Positions 44,826 to 52,631 of a stretch of DNA of 64,000 bases are shown here, piece by piece. Position numbers and translations under genes: made by a program. The DNA is from Paracoccus sp. S3-43 (lineage in GTDB: Bacteria; Pseudomonadota; Alphaproteobacteria; Rhodobacterales; Rhodobacteraceae), in NCBI RefSeq assembly GCF_029027965.1, contig NZ_CP119082.1, positions 2,396,001-2,460,000 of the forward strand. The letters are read 5' to 3'. Below the pieces are notes generated by a model that saw only the letters and a program-made list of their open reading frames with translations, did not search any database and was not told the origin of the DNA. How positions within the stretch are numbered: the stretch's first letter is position 1; every line of letters starts with the position of its first letter.

Positions 44826-45926
44826 TTAGACGCCTTCCCGTCTCATCATCTGCCGTCGCTCGAACTCTGCGGGCGACAGCATTCCGTTTCTCGCATGTTT
44901 GCGCTTCGGGTTATAGAACATCTCGATATAATCGAACACGTCCTGCCTTGCGTCTTCGCGGGTCCGGTAGGTGTTCAGTCCCGGCATCTGGTGGATCGGG
45001 TTTAGGATGAATCTGTCTGGCTCTGATGTCCAGATCTTGCAGATGTATTCGTAGGGCGTGAGGCCGCCGAGGGTCTTGAGCCTACGCGCGAAGTTGTAGG
45101 CTGCCATGAAGTCGGCGAGATGCGTGCGGAGCTCGTCGTGGCTGGTGTAGTGAAAGCGTTTGACGGTGGCGTCCTTGATCGTGCGGTTCATCCGCTCGAC
45201 CTGACCGTTGGTCCACGGGTGGTTGGGCTTCGTCAGGCGGTGCTCAATGCCGTTGGCCTCGCAGATCATGTCAAAGCGCATAGGTCTGGAATAGATGGTG
45301 TTCCGGTTCCGAGGCTGCTCGGCGAACTGAATACCGTTGTCGGTGAGGATGGTATGGACCTGATAGGGCACGGCTTCGAGCATGTGCTGCAGGAACTCCC
45401 AAGCTGTCTTCCTGTCCGCCTTGTCGACGAGCTGGGTCACGGCAAACTTGCTCGTGCGGTCAATGCCGACGAACAGGTAAAGCTTGCCTTCAGCAGTCTG
45501 CACCTCGGCGATGTCGATATGAAAGAAGCCGATAGGGTAGCGCTTGAACTTCGACCGTTTCGGCTTGTCGCCTTCCACGTCGGGCAGTCGAGAGATGCCG
45601 TGGCGCTGAAGGCACCGATGCAGCGCTGAGCGTGTCAGGTGTGGAATTGATGGCTGCAGGGCATAGAGGCAGTCGTCCAGCGGCAAAAGCGTGTGCAGCC
45701 TGAACGCGACGATGGCCGCCTCCTCGGCTTCTGTCAAAACCGTGGAGCGTGGCTCCTTCGGCCCTGTCTTGAGATCATCGACCGTCACTCGCTTGCGCCA
45801 CTTCGCCACTGTCTTGGGGTTAATGCCGAGCTCCCGGCTCAGCGTCGCGAGCGAAGCTTGCGATCGTTGTATTGCAGCTCTGACGGCGTGCGTGGTCGTG
45901 GCGCTCCCGTGACGAACCTGGCCCAT
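44826..45926 (-). CDS. IS481 transposase fused in frame to the IS3 OrfB tail
   Basis: Residues 1 to about 318 are a complete IS481-family transposase: helix-turn-helix (TLSRELGINPKTVAKWRKR), then the DDE core with FFHIDIAEVQ, TILTDNGIQF and WTNGQVERMNRTIK. It has no stop at the element end (QMPGLNT) and reads on into the flanking IS3 DNA for 48 residues (REDARQDVFDYIEMFYNPKRKHARNG), the C terminus of an IS3 OrfB. The ATG at 45926 is preceded by GGAGGGAA. The result is a 366-residue chimera. The transposase core is intact, so activity is possible if the tail is tolerated. Confidence 0.85.
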   Translation of the reverse strand: MGQVRHGSATTTHAVRAAIQRSQASLATLSRELGINPKTVAKWRKRVTVDDLKTGPKEPRSTVLTEAEEAAIVAFRLHTLLPLDDCLYALQPSIPHLTRSALHRCLQRHGISRLPDVEGDKPKRSKFKRYPIGFFHIDIAEVQTAEGKLYLFVGIDRTSKFAVTQLVDKADRKTAWEFLQHMLEAVPYQVHTILTDNGIQFAEQPRNRNTIYSRPMRFDMICEANGIEHRLTKPNHPWTNGQVERMNRTIKDATVKRFHYTSHDELRTHLADFMAAYNFARRLKTLGGLTPYEYICKIWTSEPDRFILNPIHQMPGLNTYRTREDARQDVFDYIEMFYNPKRKHARNGMLSPAEFERRQMMRREGV

Positions 45927-45982
45927 AATGCTTCCCTCCATTCCTGAGAAAGGATCGCACCATCAAACCGTGGGATCAAACA
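44972..45982 (-). mobile_element. IS481-family element B, inside IS3 element A
   Basis: Length is 1,011 bp. The imperfect ends TGTTCAGTCCC (from 44972) and TGTTTGATCCC (from 45982, other strand) face each other. No target duplication is present: the flanks are CGGTAGG on the left and CCTGCAG on the right. That fits a deletion of adjacent IS3 DNA after insertion. The transposase occupies almost the whole element. Confidence 0.82.
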
Positions 45983-46502
45983 CCTGCAGAACGACATCTG
46001 TCGTCTGCCGACTTTGCATCGACCAGCCAACCACACGCCGGGAATAGAGATCGATGACCACCGCGAGGTAGGCGAACCCCTCTTGCGTCCGGATGTAAGT
46101 GATATCGGTCACCCAGACCTTGTCCGGGGCCTCGACGTTGAACTGCCGGTCGAGGGTGTTGTCGACCACGACCGACGGCTTGCCGCCATAACTTCCGGGG
46201 CGGCGCTTGTAGCCGATCTGCGCCTTGATCCCCGCAAGCTGCGTCAATCGGGCGACCCGGTTCGGACAAATGCTTTCGCCCTGTTCAACCAGATCATCAT
46301 GCAGCTTGCGGTAGCCGTAGACCTTGCCGCTCTCGGCCCAAGCCTTCTGCAGCAGTTCGGTCTGGCGCCTGTCTTCCTGGGCTCGCGCGCTCACCGGCGC
46401 CTGCAGCCAGGCATAGAACCCGCTCGGCTGGATGCGCAGGCACCGGCACATCGCACGGATGGAAAACTGACCCCGATGCTCGGCCACGAACGCGTATCTC
46501 AC
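45983..46502 (-). pseudogene. IS3 OrfB, N-terminal part only
   Basis: This frame starts with a GTG at 46502 overlapping the orfA stop and encodes HTH_21 and the first part of the rve domain: FAVAEHRGQFSIRAMCR-type start, YGYRKLHDDLVEQG, KVWVTDITYIRTQEGFAYLAVVID with the first catalytic Asp. It runs into the IS481 element after VVLQ and stops at 45963. The second Asp and the Glu are missing, so it is inactive. The normal C terminus survives as the tail of the fused transposase at 44826-44971. Confidence 0.88.
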
Positions 46503-46771
46503 TTTGCATCCCTGGCGAAATACGCGGTGGCTTTATTTAGGATGTCACGTTCCTCCGATACCCGGACCAGCTCTCGCTTCAGTCGTCGGATCTCGGCATC
46601 CTTTGCCGTCTCACCCGACACCGCCTTCGCGAACTTGCGCTTCCAGGCATAGAGCGAGTGCGTGCTCACCCCGAGCCGCTCAGAGACCTCCTTGGCCGGG
46701 TAGCCCCGCTCCGTGATCTGCGCCACCGCATCGCGCTTGAAATCGTCAGTGAAATTACCTGTGCCCATCAT
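46499..46771 (-). CDS. IS3-family OrfA
   Basis: The 90-residue OrfA of IS3 element A: an HTH (FTDDFKRDAVAQITERGYPAKEVSERLGVSTHSLY, shown here by its FTDDFKRD start and SERLGVS turn) followed by a leucine-zipper helix (EIRRLKRELVRVSEERDIL). It binds the terminal repeats as part of the transposase. GTGA links it to orfB. Intact itself, but its partner is broken. Confidence 0.9.
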   Translation of the reverse strand: MMGTGNFTDDFKRDAVAQITERGYPAKEVSERLGVSTHSLYAWKRKFAKAVSGETAKDAEIRRLKRELVRVSEERDILNKATAYFARDAK

Positions 46772-46845
46772 GGCCTCCTTGCCTCAAAGTTAGCGAAAAA
46801 GGCGTCCACGAAACATGGGGCTATTCATGTCCTGCCACTGGTCTT

Positions 46846-47775
46846 TCATCCAGTTGCGACCGGAGCCCAGTGATCATTTGTGGGTGTCTTCGATGTAAAA
46901 GCAATGGCTCGGCTTGCATGGGCCTCCATTCGCGCAACGGGGCGGTCGATTGCGGTGATCAGAGCCCGGGCAAAGTCTGCCGGCGTCTGATAGCCGAGCG
47001 CCGAGTGGGGCCGCTCTGTGTTGTAGTCCCGGACCCAGGACGCGATCAGATGGCGAGCATGGGCCAAGCTATGGAACAGCGTTTCGTTGAGGAATTCGTC
47101 GCGCATCCGGCCGTTGAAGCTTTCGACGAAGCCGTTCTGCATGGGCTTTCCCGGCGCGATGTAGTGCCACTCGATCCGATGCTCGCCGCACCATTTCAGG
47201 ATGGCATTCGAGGTCAGTTCCGTGCTGTTGTCGGAGACGATCATGCCCGGGCGCCCCCGCCGTTCGATCAGTGCCGTCAGCTCCCGCGCGACACGGCGGC
47301 CCGAGATCGACGTGTCGGGGATGGCGGCAAGGCATTCCCGGGTCACGTCATCGACCACATTCAGGATCCGGAACCGGCGCCCGCAGGCGAACTGGTCGTG
47401 AACGAAGTCGAGGGACCAGCGTGCATTGGCCCGCGGCTCGACCAGGATCGGCGCGCGGGTGCCAAGCGCCTTGCGGCGGGCGCTGCGTTTACGGACGGTT
47501 AACCCCTCTTCGCGGTAGAGCCGATAGATCCGGTTGATGCCAGACGGCTCTCCTTCCCGCCGCAGCAGCACGAACAGCCGCCGGTATCCGAACCTGCGCC
47601 GCTCGTTGGCAAGCTCGCGCAATCGTCCGCGCAGCGCCCCATCTGCCGGGCGCCGCGACCGATAGCGGACCATCCTGCGATCGGCGCCCGCGATCCGGCA
47701 CGCCCGCCGCTCCGAGACCCCGAACCGGGCCTGCAGATGCGCGACCGCCTCGCGCTTCACGACGGGCGTCACCAT
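46846..47775 (-). CDS. IS3-family OrfB transposase (IS407-like)
   Basis: The 309-residue OrfB carries the HTH_21 part ([21 protein letters not shown]) and a full DDE integrase core: [29 protein letters not shown] and [18 protein letters not shown], then [15 protein letters not shown]. The ATG at 47775 lies in the overlap with orfA at an A-run (AAAAAAAT on the minus strand), the expected site for programmed -1 frameshifting to an OrfAB fusion. The ~35-residue tail after the rve core ends ATG stop close to the element end. It looks active. Confidence 0.92.
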   Translation of the reverse strand: MVTPVVKREAVAHLQARFGVSERRACRIAGADRRMVRYRSRRPADGALRGRLRELANERRRFGYRRLFVLLRREGEPSGINRIYRLYREEGLTVRKRSARRKALGTRAPILVEPRANARWSLDFVHDQFACGRRFRILNVVDDVTRECLAAIPDTSISGRRVARELTALIERRGRPGMIVSDNSTELTSNAILKWCGEHRIEWHYIAPGKPMQNGFVESFNGRMRDEFLNETLFHSLAHARHLIASWVRDYNTERPHSALGYQTPADFARALITAIDRPVARMEAHASRAIAFTSKTPTNDHWAPVATG

Positions 47776-48035
47776 TTTTTTGCCAGCAGATCCTTCATCG
47801 CGGCCATGTCGAGCATCTGCTCGGCCAAGAGCCTCTTCAGCTTGGCATTCTCATCCTCGAGCGCCTTCAGCCGCTTCGCCTCAGGCACCGTCATGCCGCC
47901 GAGCTTGGCTTTCCAGTTGTAGAAGGTGCCTTCCGACATCCCGTGCTTCCGACACAGATCGGCGCACTTCGCGCCCGCGTCGTGCTCGGCCAGAATGCCG
48001 ATGATCTGCTCGTCCGTGAATCTCGTTCGCTTCAT
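47769..48035 (-). CDS. IS3-family OrfA (IS407-like)
   Basis: The 88-residue Orf[18 protein letters not shown] starts the HTH domain, [15 protein letters not shown] is the recognition region, and [18 protein letters not shown] is a coiled coil. Its end (DLLAKKW) includes the A7 slippery run. Intact. Confidence 0.92.
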   Translation of the reverse strand: MKRTRFTDEQIIGILAEHDAGAKCADLCRKHGMSEGTFYNWKAKLGGMTVPEAKRLKALEDENAKLKRLLAEQMLDMAAMKDLLAKKW

Positions 48036-48170
48036 TGTCCGTCCTCAGGTTGGGCCGGACTCTAATCGACGGTGGAGGAAAAATCCCGTGGCAGGTCACG
48101 CGGCCTGCCACTGCCGCTTTCCCATCTCGGAACATTTTGTTGAGTCAGCGTTGAGTCATCTGCGCACAGC

Positions 48171-48195
48171 AGAAAGCCCCGCGTTGTGGCGGGGC
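48171..48195 (-). terminator. Displaced rRNA/tRNA-fMet operon terminator
   Basis: GCCCCGC (48176-48182) pairs with GCGGGGC (48189-48195); on the minus strand the stem is followed by TTTCT. It lies 28 bases from the left copy of the tRNA-fMet end and has the spacing expected for the original operon terminator, now cut off from the tRNA by the island. Confidence 0.6.
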
Positions 48196-48222
48196 ATATG
48201 TATTTGATCTGGCGCTAGATTT

Positions 48223-48236
48223 TGGTTGCGGGGGCA
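48223..48236 (-). repeat. attL, left copy of the tRNA-fMet end
   Basis: TGGTTGCGGGGGCA is identical to 61128-61141, the CCA end of tRNA-fMet read on the plus strand. Flanking bases differ on both sides. It marks the left junction of the island. Confidence 0.7.
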
Positions 48237-48243
48237 AGCTATG

Positions 48244-48274
48244 ATCTTTACTTGCGACCGGAGCAAGTAAAGAT
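48244..48274. repeat. Perfect 12-bp inverted repeat just inside attL
   Basis: ATCTTTACTTGC (48244-48255) is the exact reverse complement of 48263-48274, with a seven-base spacer, only eight bases inside the left junction. It could be a recombinase or excision-factor site, or a regulator operator. The following 48275-48514 holds no convincing gene; the longest short frame is 33 codons at 48285-48386, with no good ribosome site. Confidence 0.6.
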
Positions 48275-48514
48275 GGTTGCAGGTATGCCCCTCAATCAGT
48301 ACCTGCAATTCGCCCCAGTCGAACACACCGCAAGAACTCTTCTGGCATTGGAGGGTAGTGGCGGTCCGTTTCGCGCCGCAGCGTAATTTCCGCCTGCCCA
48401 CTCACACGAAGAATTACAGGGAAGGCAACTTGCCGGGGCGGATCGACGACGCCGACATGCTACATACACAGGTCGCCCCTGACAACGACAGGCCATGCGG
48501 TATTCCACAATCGC

Positions 48515-49759
48515 TTACCGATCCAGCGTCTTCAGGATGCTGCCACACCTGGACCGGATCGCCTTCTCGACTTCGTCGAGCATCGGATGATCGCCTGCCG
48601 ACATGGCCGCGACGGCTGCTCTCGCATCGGCAAGCCGTTCCTGGATCGCCTCGGCCAGCACTTTCACACGCTCAAGCGCGACCCTTGGTGCGAGCCCGCA
48701 TTTTTTCGCCTCGCGCGCCCAATGCCGCCCCTCGATATACTCCCCGCGGCGTTTGTCATCGACATCAAGGGCAAGGTTCTCGGTAATCCCGGGCCAGATC
48801 TTGGCGCACATCACATCGTAGATCGGGGCAAGTTCGATACCATCGCCCCGGATCAGGATGGAATAGTTCTTCAGATGCGCATCCGTGTTGCAGCACAGCA
48901 CGTTGAAGACCATGGCGTCCCACAGCCGGAACACCTCGGCCGCGCCTCCGATGGCGCGCAGCCGGTCCATCATGGCGGCGAAACTGCCCTTCGGACCGTT
49001 CGTCTGGTTGTGCTGGTATTTCGCCGAGGGTGGCAGGCCAAGCGCCTGACAGAAGTCCTCCTGATGCAGCCGCCGCAAGGCCTCGCCCTGCTGCAATCGG
49101 TCATAACGCCCGACCAGTAGATAGAACCGCTGCCCCGCCCTGCCCGTACTAACATCCGGTGCACGCAGGCCGACCAGCCGCGCCAGTGTCAGGCACAGCG
49201 CCTCATTCTGCACGCCGCCCCAGAGGCGATCGCTGTCCGGCTTCAGGATATGGCTCGAGGCTGTGCCGTTGACCGGGATGGCAATACGACTGCCCTCCAA
49301 AACGCGCACGGCCAGCTTGCTCTGCACTCCGGCAAGCGACATGGAGACCCCGTCTTCGCCTGCGAGGAATGGCTTTCGCGGGAGTTCGCCGATGATCCGT
49401 TCGAGTTCCTCTTCAGAGGCAACCTCGCGCACCTCAGAGCCGGTCATGCCGCGCTCGGCGAAGGAAATCGCCCCCGACGTGTCGCGCCCCACCCGTCCGA
49501 GCAGGGCCAGCACATCGGTATGAGGAACATCAAGGATGCGCGCCATCATGCGGATGGCATCATTGTCTTCGGGCAGCAGGTTGATCAGCCACGGAGCAAG
49601 CATCGGCCAGCCCCATGGCTCGGCGCTGAGCGGCATGGTTGTCGAGAGCGGAAAGGCACCGTCCTGCGCCAGCCATGCCGGATCATAGCGGAACTCCGGG
49701 GCGGTGCTTTCGCCCGTGATGATCTCGCCGACCGGATAACGCTCATAGAACAGCTGCAT
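48515..49759 (-). CDS. hipA: HipA-family toxin kinase
   Basis: HipA toxins are Ser/Thr kinases that inactivate glutamyl-tRNA synthetase or related targets and cause growth arrest. The 414-residue protein has the N-subdomain (FPLSTTMPL, LINLLPEDN), the SLAGVQSKLAV strand-loop, the ATP-binding ILKP Lys, and the catalytic loop NTDAHLKNYSIL at about residue 290 with the metal-binding IYDVM at about 311. All key kinase residues are present. It starts 11 bases after hipB, so the two are one operon. It lies at the left end of the island and probably helps to keep it. Confidence 0.93.
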   Translation of the reverse strand: MQLFYERYPVGEIITGESTAPEFRYDPAWLAQDGAFPLSTTMPLSAEPWGWPMLAPWLINLLPEDNDAIRMMARILDVPHTDVLALLGRVGRDTSGAISFAERGMTGSEVREVASEEELERIIGELPRKPFLAGEDGVSMSLAGVQSKLAVRVLEGSRIAIPVNGTASSHILKPDSDRLWGGVQNEALCLTLARLVGLRAPDVSTGRAGQRFYLLVGRYDRLQQGEALRRLHQEDFCQALGLPPSAKYQHNQTNGPKGSFAAMMDRLRAIGGAAEVFRLWDAMVFNVLCCNTDAHLKNYSILIRGDGIELAPIYDVMCAKIWPGITENLALDVDDKRRGEYIEGRHWAREAKKCGLAPRVALERVKVLAEAIQERLADARAAVAAMSAGDHPMLDEVEKAIRSRCGSILKTLDR

Positions 49760-49770
49760 GGGTCATCTGC

Positions 49771-50034
49771 TCACAAAGGCGGCAGCATGGAGCCGGAAGA
49801 CTTCGGCCCCTCGGAGAACAGACCCTCAATCCGCATGCCCAGCGCCTCGGCCGCAGCCAGAGCCGGGGCAAGGTAGCTGGTCCCCTTTCCTCGCTCGAGT
49901 TCACTGACGAAGCGTCGATTGGTGCCGATCATGCTAGCGAGGTCCGCCTGTGTATGCCCAAGCGCCTTGCGGCGCGCCCGGATGGCTGCGCCGAACTCTT
50001 GAGCCAAGCGTTCTTCTGCCGTGGACAGGCCCAT
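49771..50034 (-). CDS. hipB: HipB-family antitoxin
   Basis: The 87-residue protein is an XRE-type DNA-binding protein: FGAAIRARRKALGHTQADLASMIGTNRRFVSELERGKG is the HTH region (visible as KALGHTQADLA and NRRFVSELERG), followed by a short helix (ALAAAEALGMRIEGLF) that packs on HipA. The start at 50034 is favoured by GAGG six bases upstream; the ATG-like start at 50049 would add five residues. It represses its own operon, probably at the dyad at 50052-50067. Confidence 0.92.
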   Translation of the reverse strand: MGLSTAEERLAQEFGAAIRARRKALGHTQADLASMIGTNRRFVSELERGKGTSYLAPALAAAEALGMRIEGLFSEGPKSSGSMLPPL

Positions 50035-50051
50035 AAAATCCTCGCACAAAT

Positions 50052-50067
50052 GATACGCAGATGTATC
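50052..50067. promoter_or_regulatory. Candidate HipB operator
   Basis: GATAC-N6-GTATC is a 5+5-bp inverted repeat 18 bases before hipB. HipB operators in other bacteria are similar spaced dyads. Further GATAC, GGTACC and GGTATC pieces lie at 50092-50186 in the shared region with the divergent XRE gene, hinting at several operators. The rest of 50035-50333 is AT-rich and non-coding. Confidence 0.45.
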
Positions 50068-50333
50068 TCATTGGGCATGAAGAAGCAATATGGTACCTTG
50101 ATGTAGCATTCTAGCGCCAGAACCAAAATGATACAGTTTGGTACCATCTCACCTGGCCGCCCGTCGGATGATAAAGAGCGGTATCTCAATAGCACTGTAG
50201 CACTGGGCATGTCGTTCCACCGAAGGCTGCAAATCACACGACACAGGCGAAATCGATGCTGACAAGGAGAGGTTGACCAACAAGAAAACACATTATACGA
50301 GTATAAAACTCAATTTTTGATGTGCGGTATGGT

Positions 50334-51254
50334 ATGAAGAATCTGAAAGCGCTCAGGGAGAAATCCCGCCTTACTCAAACTGAACTTGCCCAGCGGGTAG
50401 GCACAACGCAGCAGACAATCGCCAGATGGGAAGCGGGAAAAGCAGAACCGAACCTTGCCGCGTTACGTGATCTGGCAATCTGCCTTGGAACAACTGTGGA
50501 TGGTCTCGTAGGCAGAACCTCGGTGATCGCGCATCAAACCACCGATCCTTTCGCGTGGATTTCCGGGGACGAGAGCGGTTACTGGGGTAATATCGGGCTT
50601 CGCCTGCCTCAGGCTTCATTTTCCCGCTGGTATCCGATCACGACCACAACAATGCGGCGCCTTTCCTCAGATCTGCAGTCCGTGGCGGCTGATAACTGGA
50701 TTTCGTTCCAAACACTAAATAACAAGATGGTTTGCTGTCGCCCGGCTTCAGTAAAGGCGTTTACGTTCCTCGACGAAGCCGAGGATCAGATTGAAGGGGA
50801 TTGGCAGGTTGGCCCGGCCGACGTCGAAGGCTGGCCGATGGAAGTTTACGGATGCCTAGAGCATCTGATGTACGAAAGGCACAGCGTTCGCGCGAATGAC
50901 CAGTTTTCCGACAAACTCATCCACTTGGCCAACACGCTTATAGGTGATCACGATCTTGATGATGAAAAGTTAGAAGAGATGTGCGTCGATACTCGGGTCA
51001 TATATACCGATGGGACAAGCAGCCTCTTCTGCTGTTCCCCGGATCGGCTAGCTGATATAGTGGCACAAGTTGATCTCGGCTTTGATCTTGATGATTCTGC
51101 CATGCTTCATCTCGATGATAAGCATGGCGATCATAGCGTATTCATCTCTACAGGCCTTGTCTCGCTTATGGAGCTTCCGTTGATCATCTTGAAGCGCGGC
51201 TTGGAAGCATTGGATTCCGAACTTTCTAATGATGAGGTCGACAATATCGACTGA
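50334..51254 (+). CDS. XRE regulator with an unrecognised C-terminal region
   Basis: Residues 1-60 are a clear XRE helix-turn-helix (KNLKALREKSRLTQTELAQ then TTQQTIARWEAG). The remaining 240 residues match no family I recognise. They appear to contain two similar segments: NWISFQTLNNKMVCCRPASVKA and TRVIYTDGTSSLFCCSPDRLAD, each a beta-hairpin ending in CC(R/S)P, each followed by an acidic stretch. A repeat of a small sensory or binding fold is plausible. I prefer the ATG at 50334; a GTG at 50322 is also possible. Codon use is less GC-biased than the backbone, a sign of transfer. It is divergent from hipBA with shared regulatory DNA. The target is unknown. Confidence 0.8.
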   Translation: MKNLKALREKSRLTQTELAQRVGTTQQTIARWEAGKAEPNLAALRDLAICLGTTVDGLVGRTSVIAHQTTDPFAWISGDESGYWGNIGLRLPQASFSRWYPITTTTMRRLSSDLQSVAADNWISFQTLNNKMVCCRPASVKAFTFLDEAEDQIEGDWQVGPADVEGWPMEVYGCLEHLMYERHSVRANDQFSDKLIHLANTLIGDHDLDDEKLEEMCVDTRVIYTDGTSSLFCCSPDRLADIVAQVDLGFDLDDSAMLHLDDKHGDHSVFISTGLVSLMELPLIILKRGLEALDSELSNDEVDNID

Positions 51255-51480
51255 CAGGCGACTCCGGATCAAAAATTCCAGCATATGCGGTGAATATTTT
51301 TATGAATTGTCCTCTTAACCTTCTTGGCTAACGAATGACATGACGGTTTCGATTGGTCTGCGCCCCATGTTGCGGTAGCCGAGATGCGGCCGCTCGGTGT
51401 TGAGCTACCCCCCGAAAATCGGACAGTGACGGAAGCTACGATCTGAAGTCTGCTGGTCTCCAAGAACGAGGAGAACAGAG

Positions 51481-51780
51481 ATGTCGAGACGCAGGAACCA
51501 CGATGCGGCGTTCAAGGCGCGTGTGGCGCTGGAAGCCGTGAAGGGGGAGCGCACAGTGTCAGAGCTGGCCGCCGAATATGGCGTGCATCCGACGATGATC
51601 CATCAATGGAAACGGTCGCTTCTGGAGGGTGCCGCAGGGATCTTCGAGCGGGGCGGCAAGGCTGCGGCAGCGGCCGAGGTTGCCGAAGAAACTGTCCGTG
51701 ACCTGCACGCCAAGATCGGAGAGCTGGCCGTCGCCAACGATTTTTTGTCACGAAAGCTCAAGCCCTGGATCGGCAAGTGA
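51481..51780 (+). CDS. IS3-family OrfA (element E)
   Basis: The 99-residue OrfA: RNHDAAFKARVALEAVKGERT begins the HTH, AAEYGVHPTMIHQWKRSLL is the recognition part, and the C-terminal helix (VRDLHAKIGELAVANDFLSRKL) is a coiled coil. A good ribosome site (GGAGAACAGAG region) precedes the ATG at 51481. Its stop overlaps a GTG start of orfB (GTGA), as in other IS3 elements. Confidence 0.92.
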   Translation: MSRRRNHDAAFKARVALEAVKGERTVSELAAEYGVHPTMIHQWKRSLLEGAAGIFERGGKAAAAAEVAEETVRDLHAKIGELAVANDFLSRKLKPWIGK

Positions 51781-52631
51781 GGCGCGGAATGGTTGAGAAG
51801 AACCACCCAAGCCTGTCGGTCGGGGCGCAGTGCCGCCTGCTATCGATCTCGCGGTCGTCGTTCTATTACGCGCCGCAGGGCGAGACGGCGATGAACCTCG
51901 ACCTCATGCTGTTGATCGACAAGCAGTTCCTGGATACACCCTTCTACGGCGTGCGGCAGATGACGTGGCACCTGCAGAACGAGGGGCATGGTGTGAACCA
52001 GAAACGCATCCGGCGGCTGATGCGGCTCATGCGCCTGATGCCGATCTACCAGAGGCCCAACACCAGCAAGCCGAGAAAAGGCCACAAGACCTATCCCTAT
52101 CTGTTGGGCGGGCTGCGGGTGGATCGGCCCGGTCAGGTCTGGTGCGCAGATATCACCTATTTGCCGATGCGGCGGGGCTTTCTGTATCTGGTGGCGATCA
52201 TGGACTGGTTCACCCGCAAGGTGCTGGCCTGGCGGATATCGAACACGCTGGAGGCCGACTTCTGCGTCGAGGCGCTGAACGAGGCCATCCATCGCTTCGG
52301 CGCGCCCGGGATCATGAACACGGATCAGGGCTCACAGTTCACGTCCTTCGCCTGGACTGATCGGCTGAAGCGCATTGGCACTCGGATCTCGATGGACGGC
52401 AAGGGGCGCTGCATCGACAACGTCTTCATCGAGCGTCTGTGGCGATCCCTGAAGTATGAATGCGTCTACCTGCACGCCTGGGAAACGGGATCGCAGGCCA
52501 AGGTTGGTATTGGGCACTGGATCAACTTCTACAACCATCGACGACCCCACACTGCCCATGGCGGGCAGCCGCCCGCCGTGGTCTACTTCAACAGCAGCGA
52601 AACCGATCAGCAGGCACAGGCAGTAGCTTAA
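51777..52631 (+). CDS. IS3-family OrfB transposase (element E)
   Basis: The 284-residue OrfB has the HTH_21 region (FYGVRQMTWHLQNEGHGVNQKRIRRLMRLM, seen as FYGVRQMTWHL and NQKRIRRLM) and a complete DDE core: VWCADITYLPM, IMNTDQGSQFTS and NVFIERLWRSLKYE, then NFYNHRRPHTAHGG. GTG at 51777 overlaps the orfA stop; an ATG at 51789 is also possible, and frameshifting may make an OrfAB fusion. It looks active. Confidence 0.93.
   Translation: MRRGMVEKNHPSLSVGAQCRLLSISRSSFYYAPQGETAMNLDLMLLIDKQFLDTPFYGVRQMTWHLQNEGHGVNQKRIRRLMRLMRLMPIYQRPNTSKPRKGHKTYPYLLGGLRVDRPGQVWCADITYLPMRRGFLYLVAIMDWFTRKVLAWRISNTLEADFCVEALNEAIHRFGAPGIMNTDQGSQFTSFAWTDRLKRIGTRISMDGKGRCIDNVFIERLWRSLKYECVYLHAWETGSQAKVGIGHWINFYNHRRPHTAHGGQPPAVVYFNSSETDQQAQAVA

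Larger units (their letters stand above)
44807..46827 (-). mobile_element. IS3-family element A, interrupted and partly deleted
   Basis: Terminal repeats are TGAATAGCCTTCGAG (from 44807) and, on the other strand from 46827, TGAATAGCCCCATG, both continuing to GACGCCTT. It holds orfA, the first part of orfB, an IS481 element at 44972-45982, then the last part of orfB. Without the IS481 only about 1,010 bp remain, some 200 bp short of a normal IS3, and the missing part is the middle of orfB with its catalytic residues. Confidence 0.85.
46831..48095 (-). mobile_element. IS3-family element C (IS407-like), apparently complete
   Basis: Ends CCTGCCACTGG (from 46831) and, on the other strand from 48095, CCTGCCACGGG bound a 1,265-bp element with orfA and orfB. 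Only three bases (TGT) separate it from element A. No target duplication is obvious. The right end is followed by a further CCTGCCAC at 48104-48111, giving a small palindrome. Confidence 0.85.

Noticed and set aside
46828..48100. Target duplication for IS3 element C
   Set aside because: The left flank is TGT and the right flank TCA; no convincing match.
48285..48386. 33-codon frame next to attL
   Set aside because: Weak ribosome site and no recognisable peptide; kept only as a remark.
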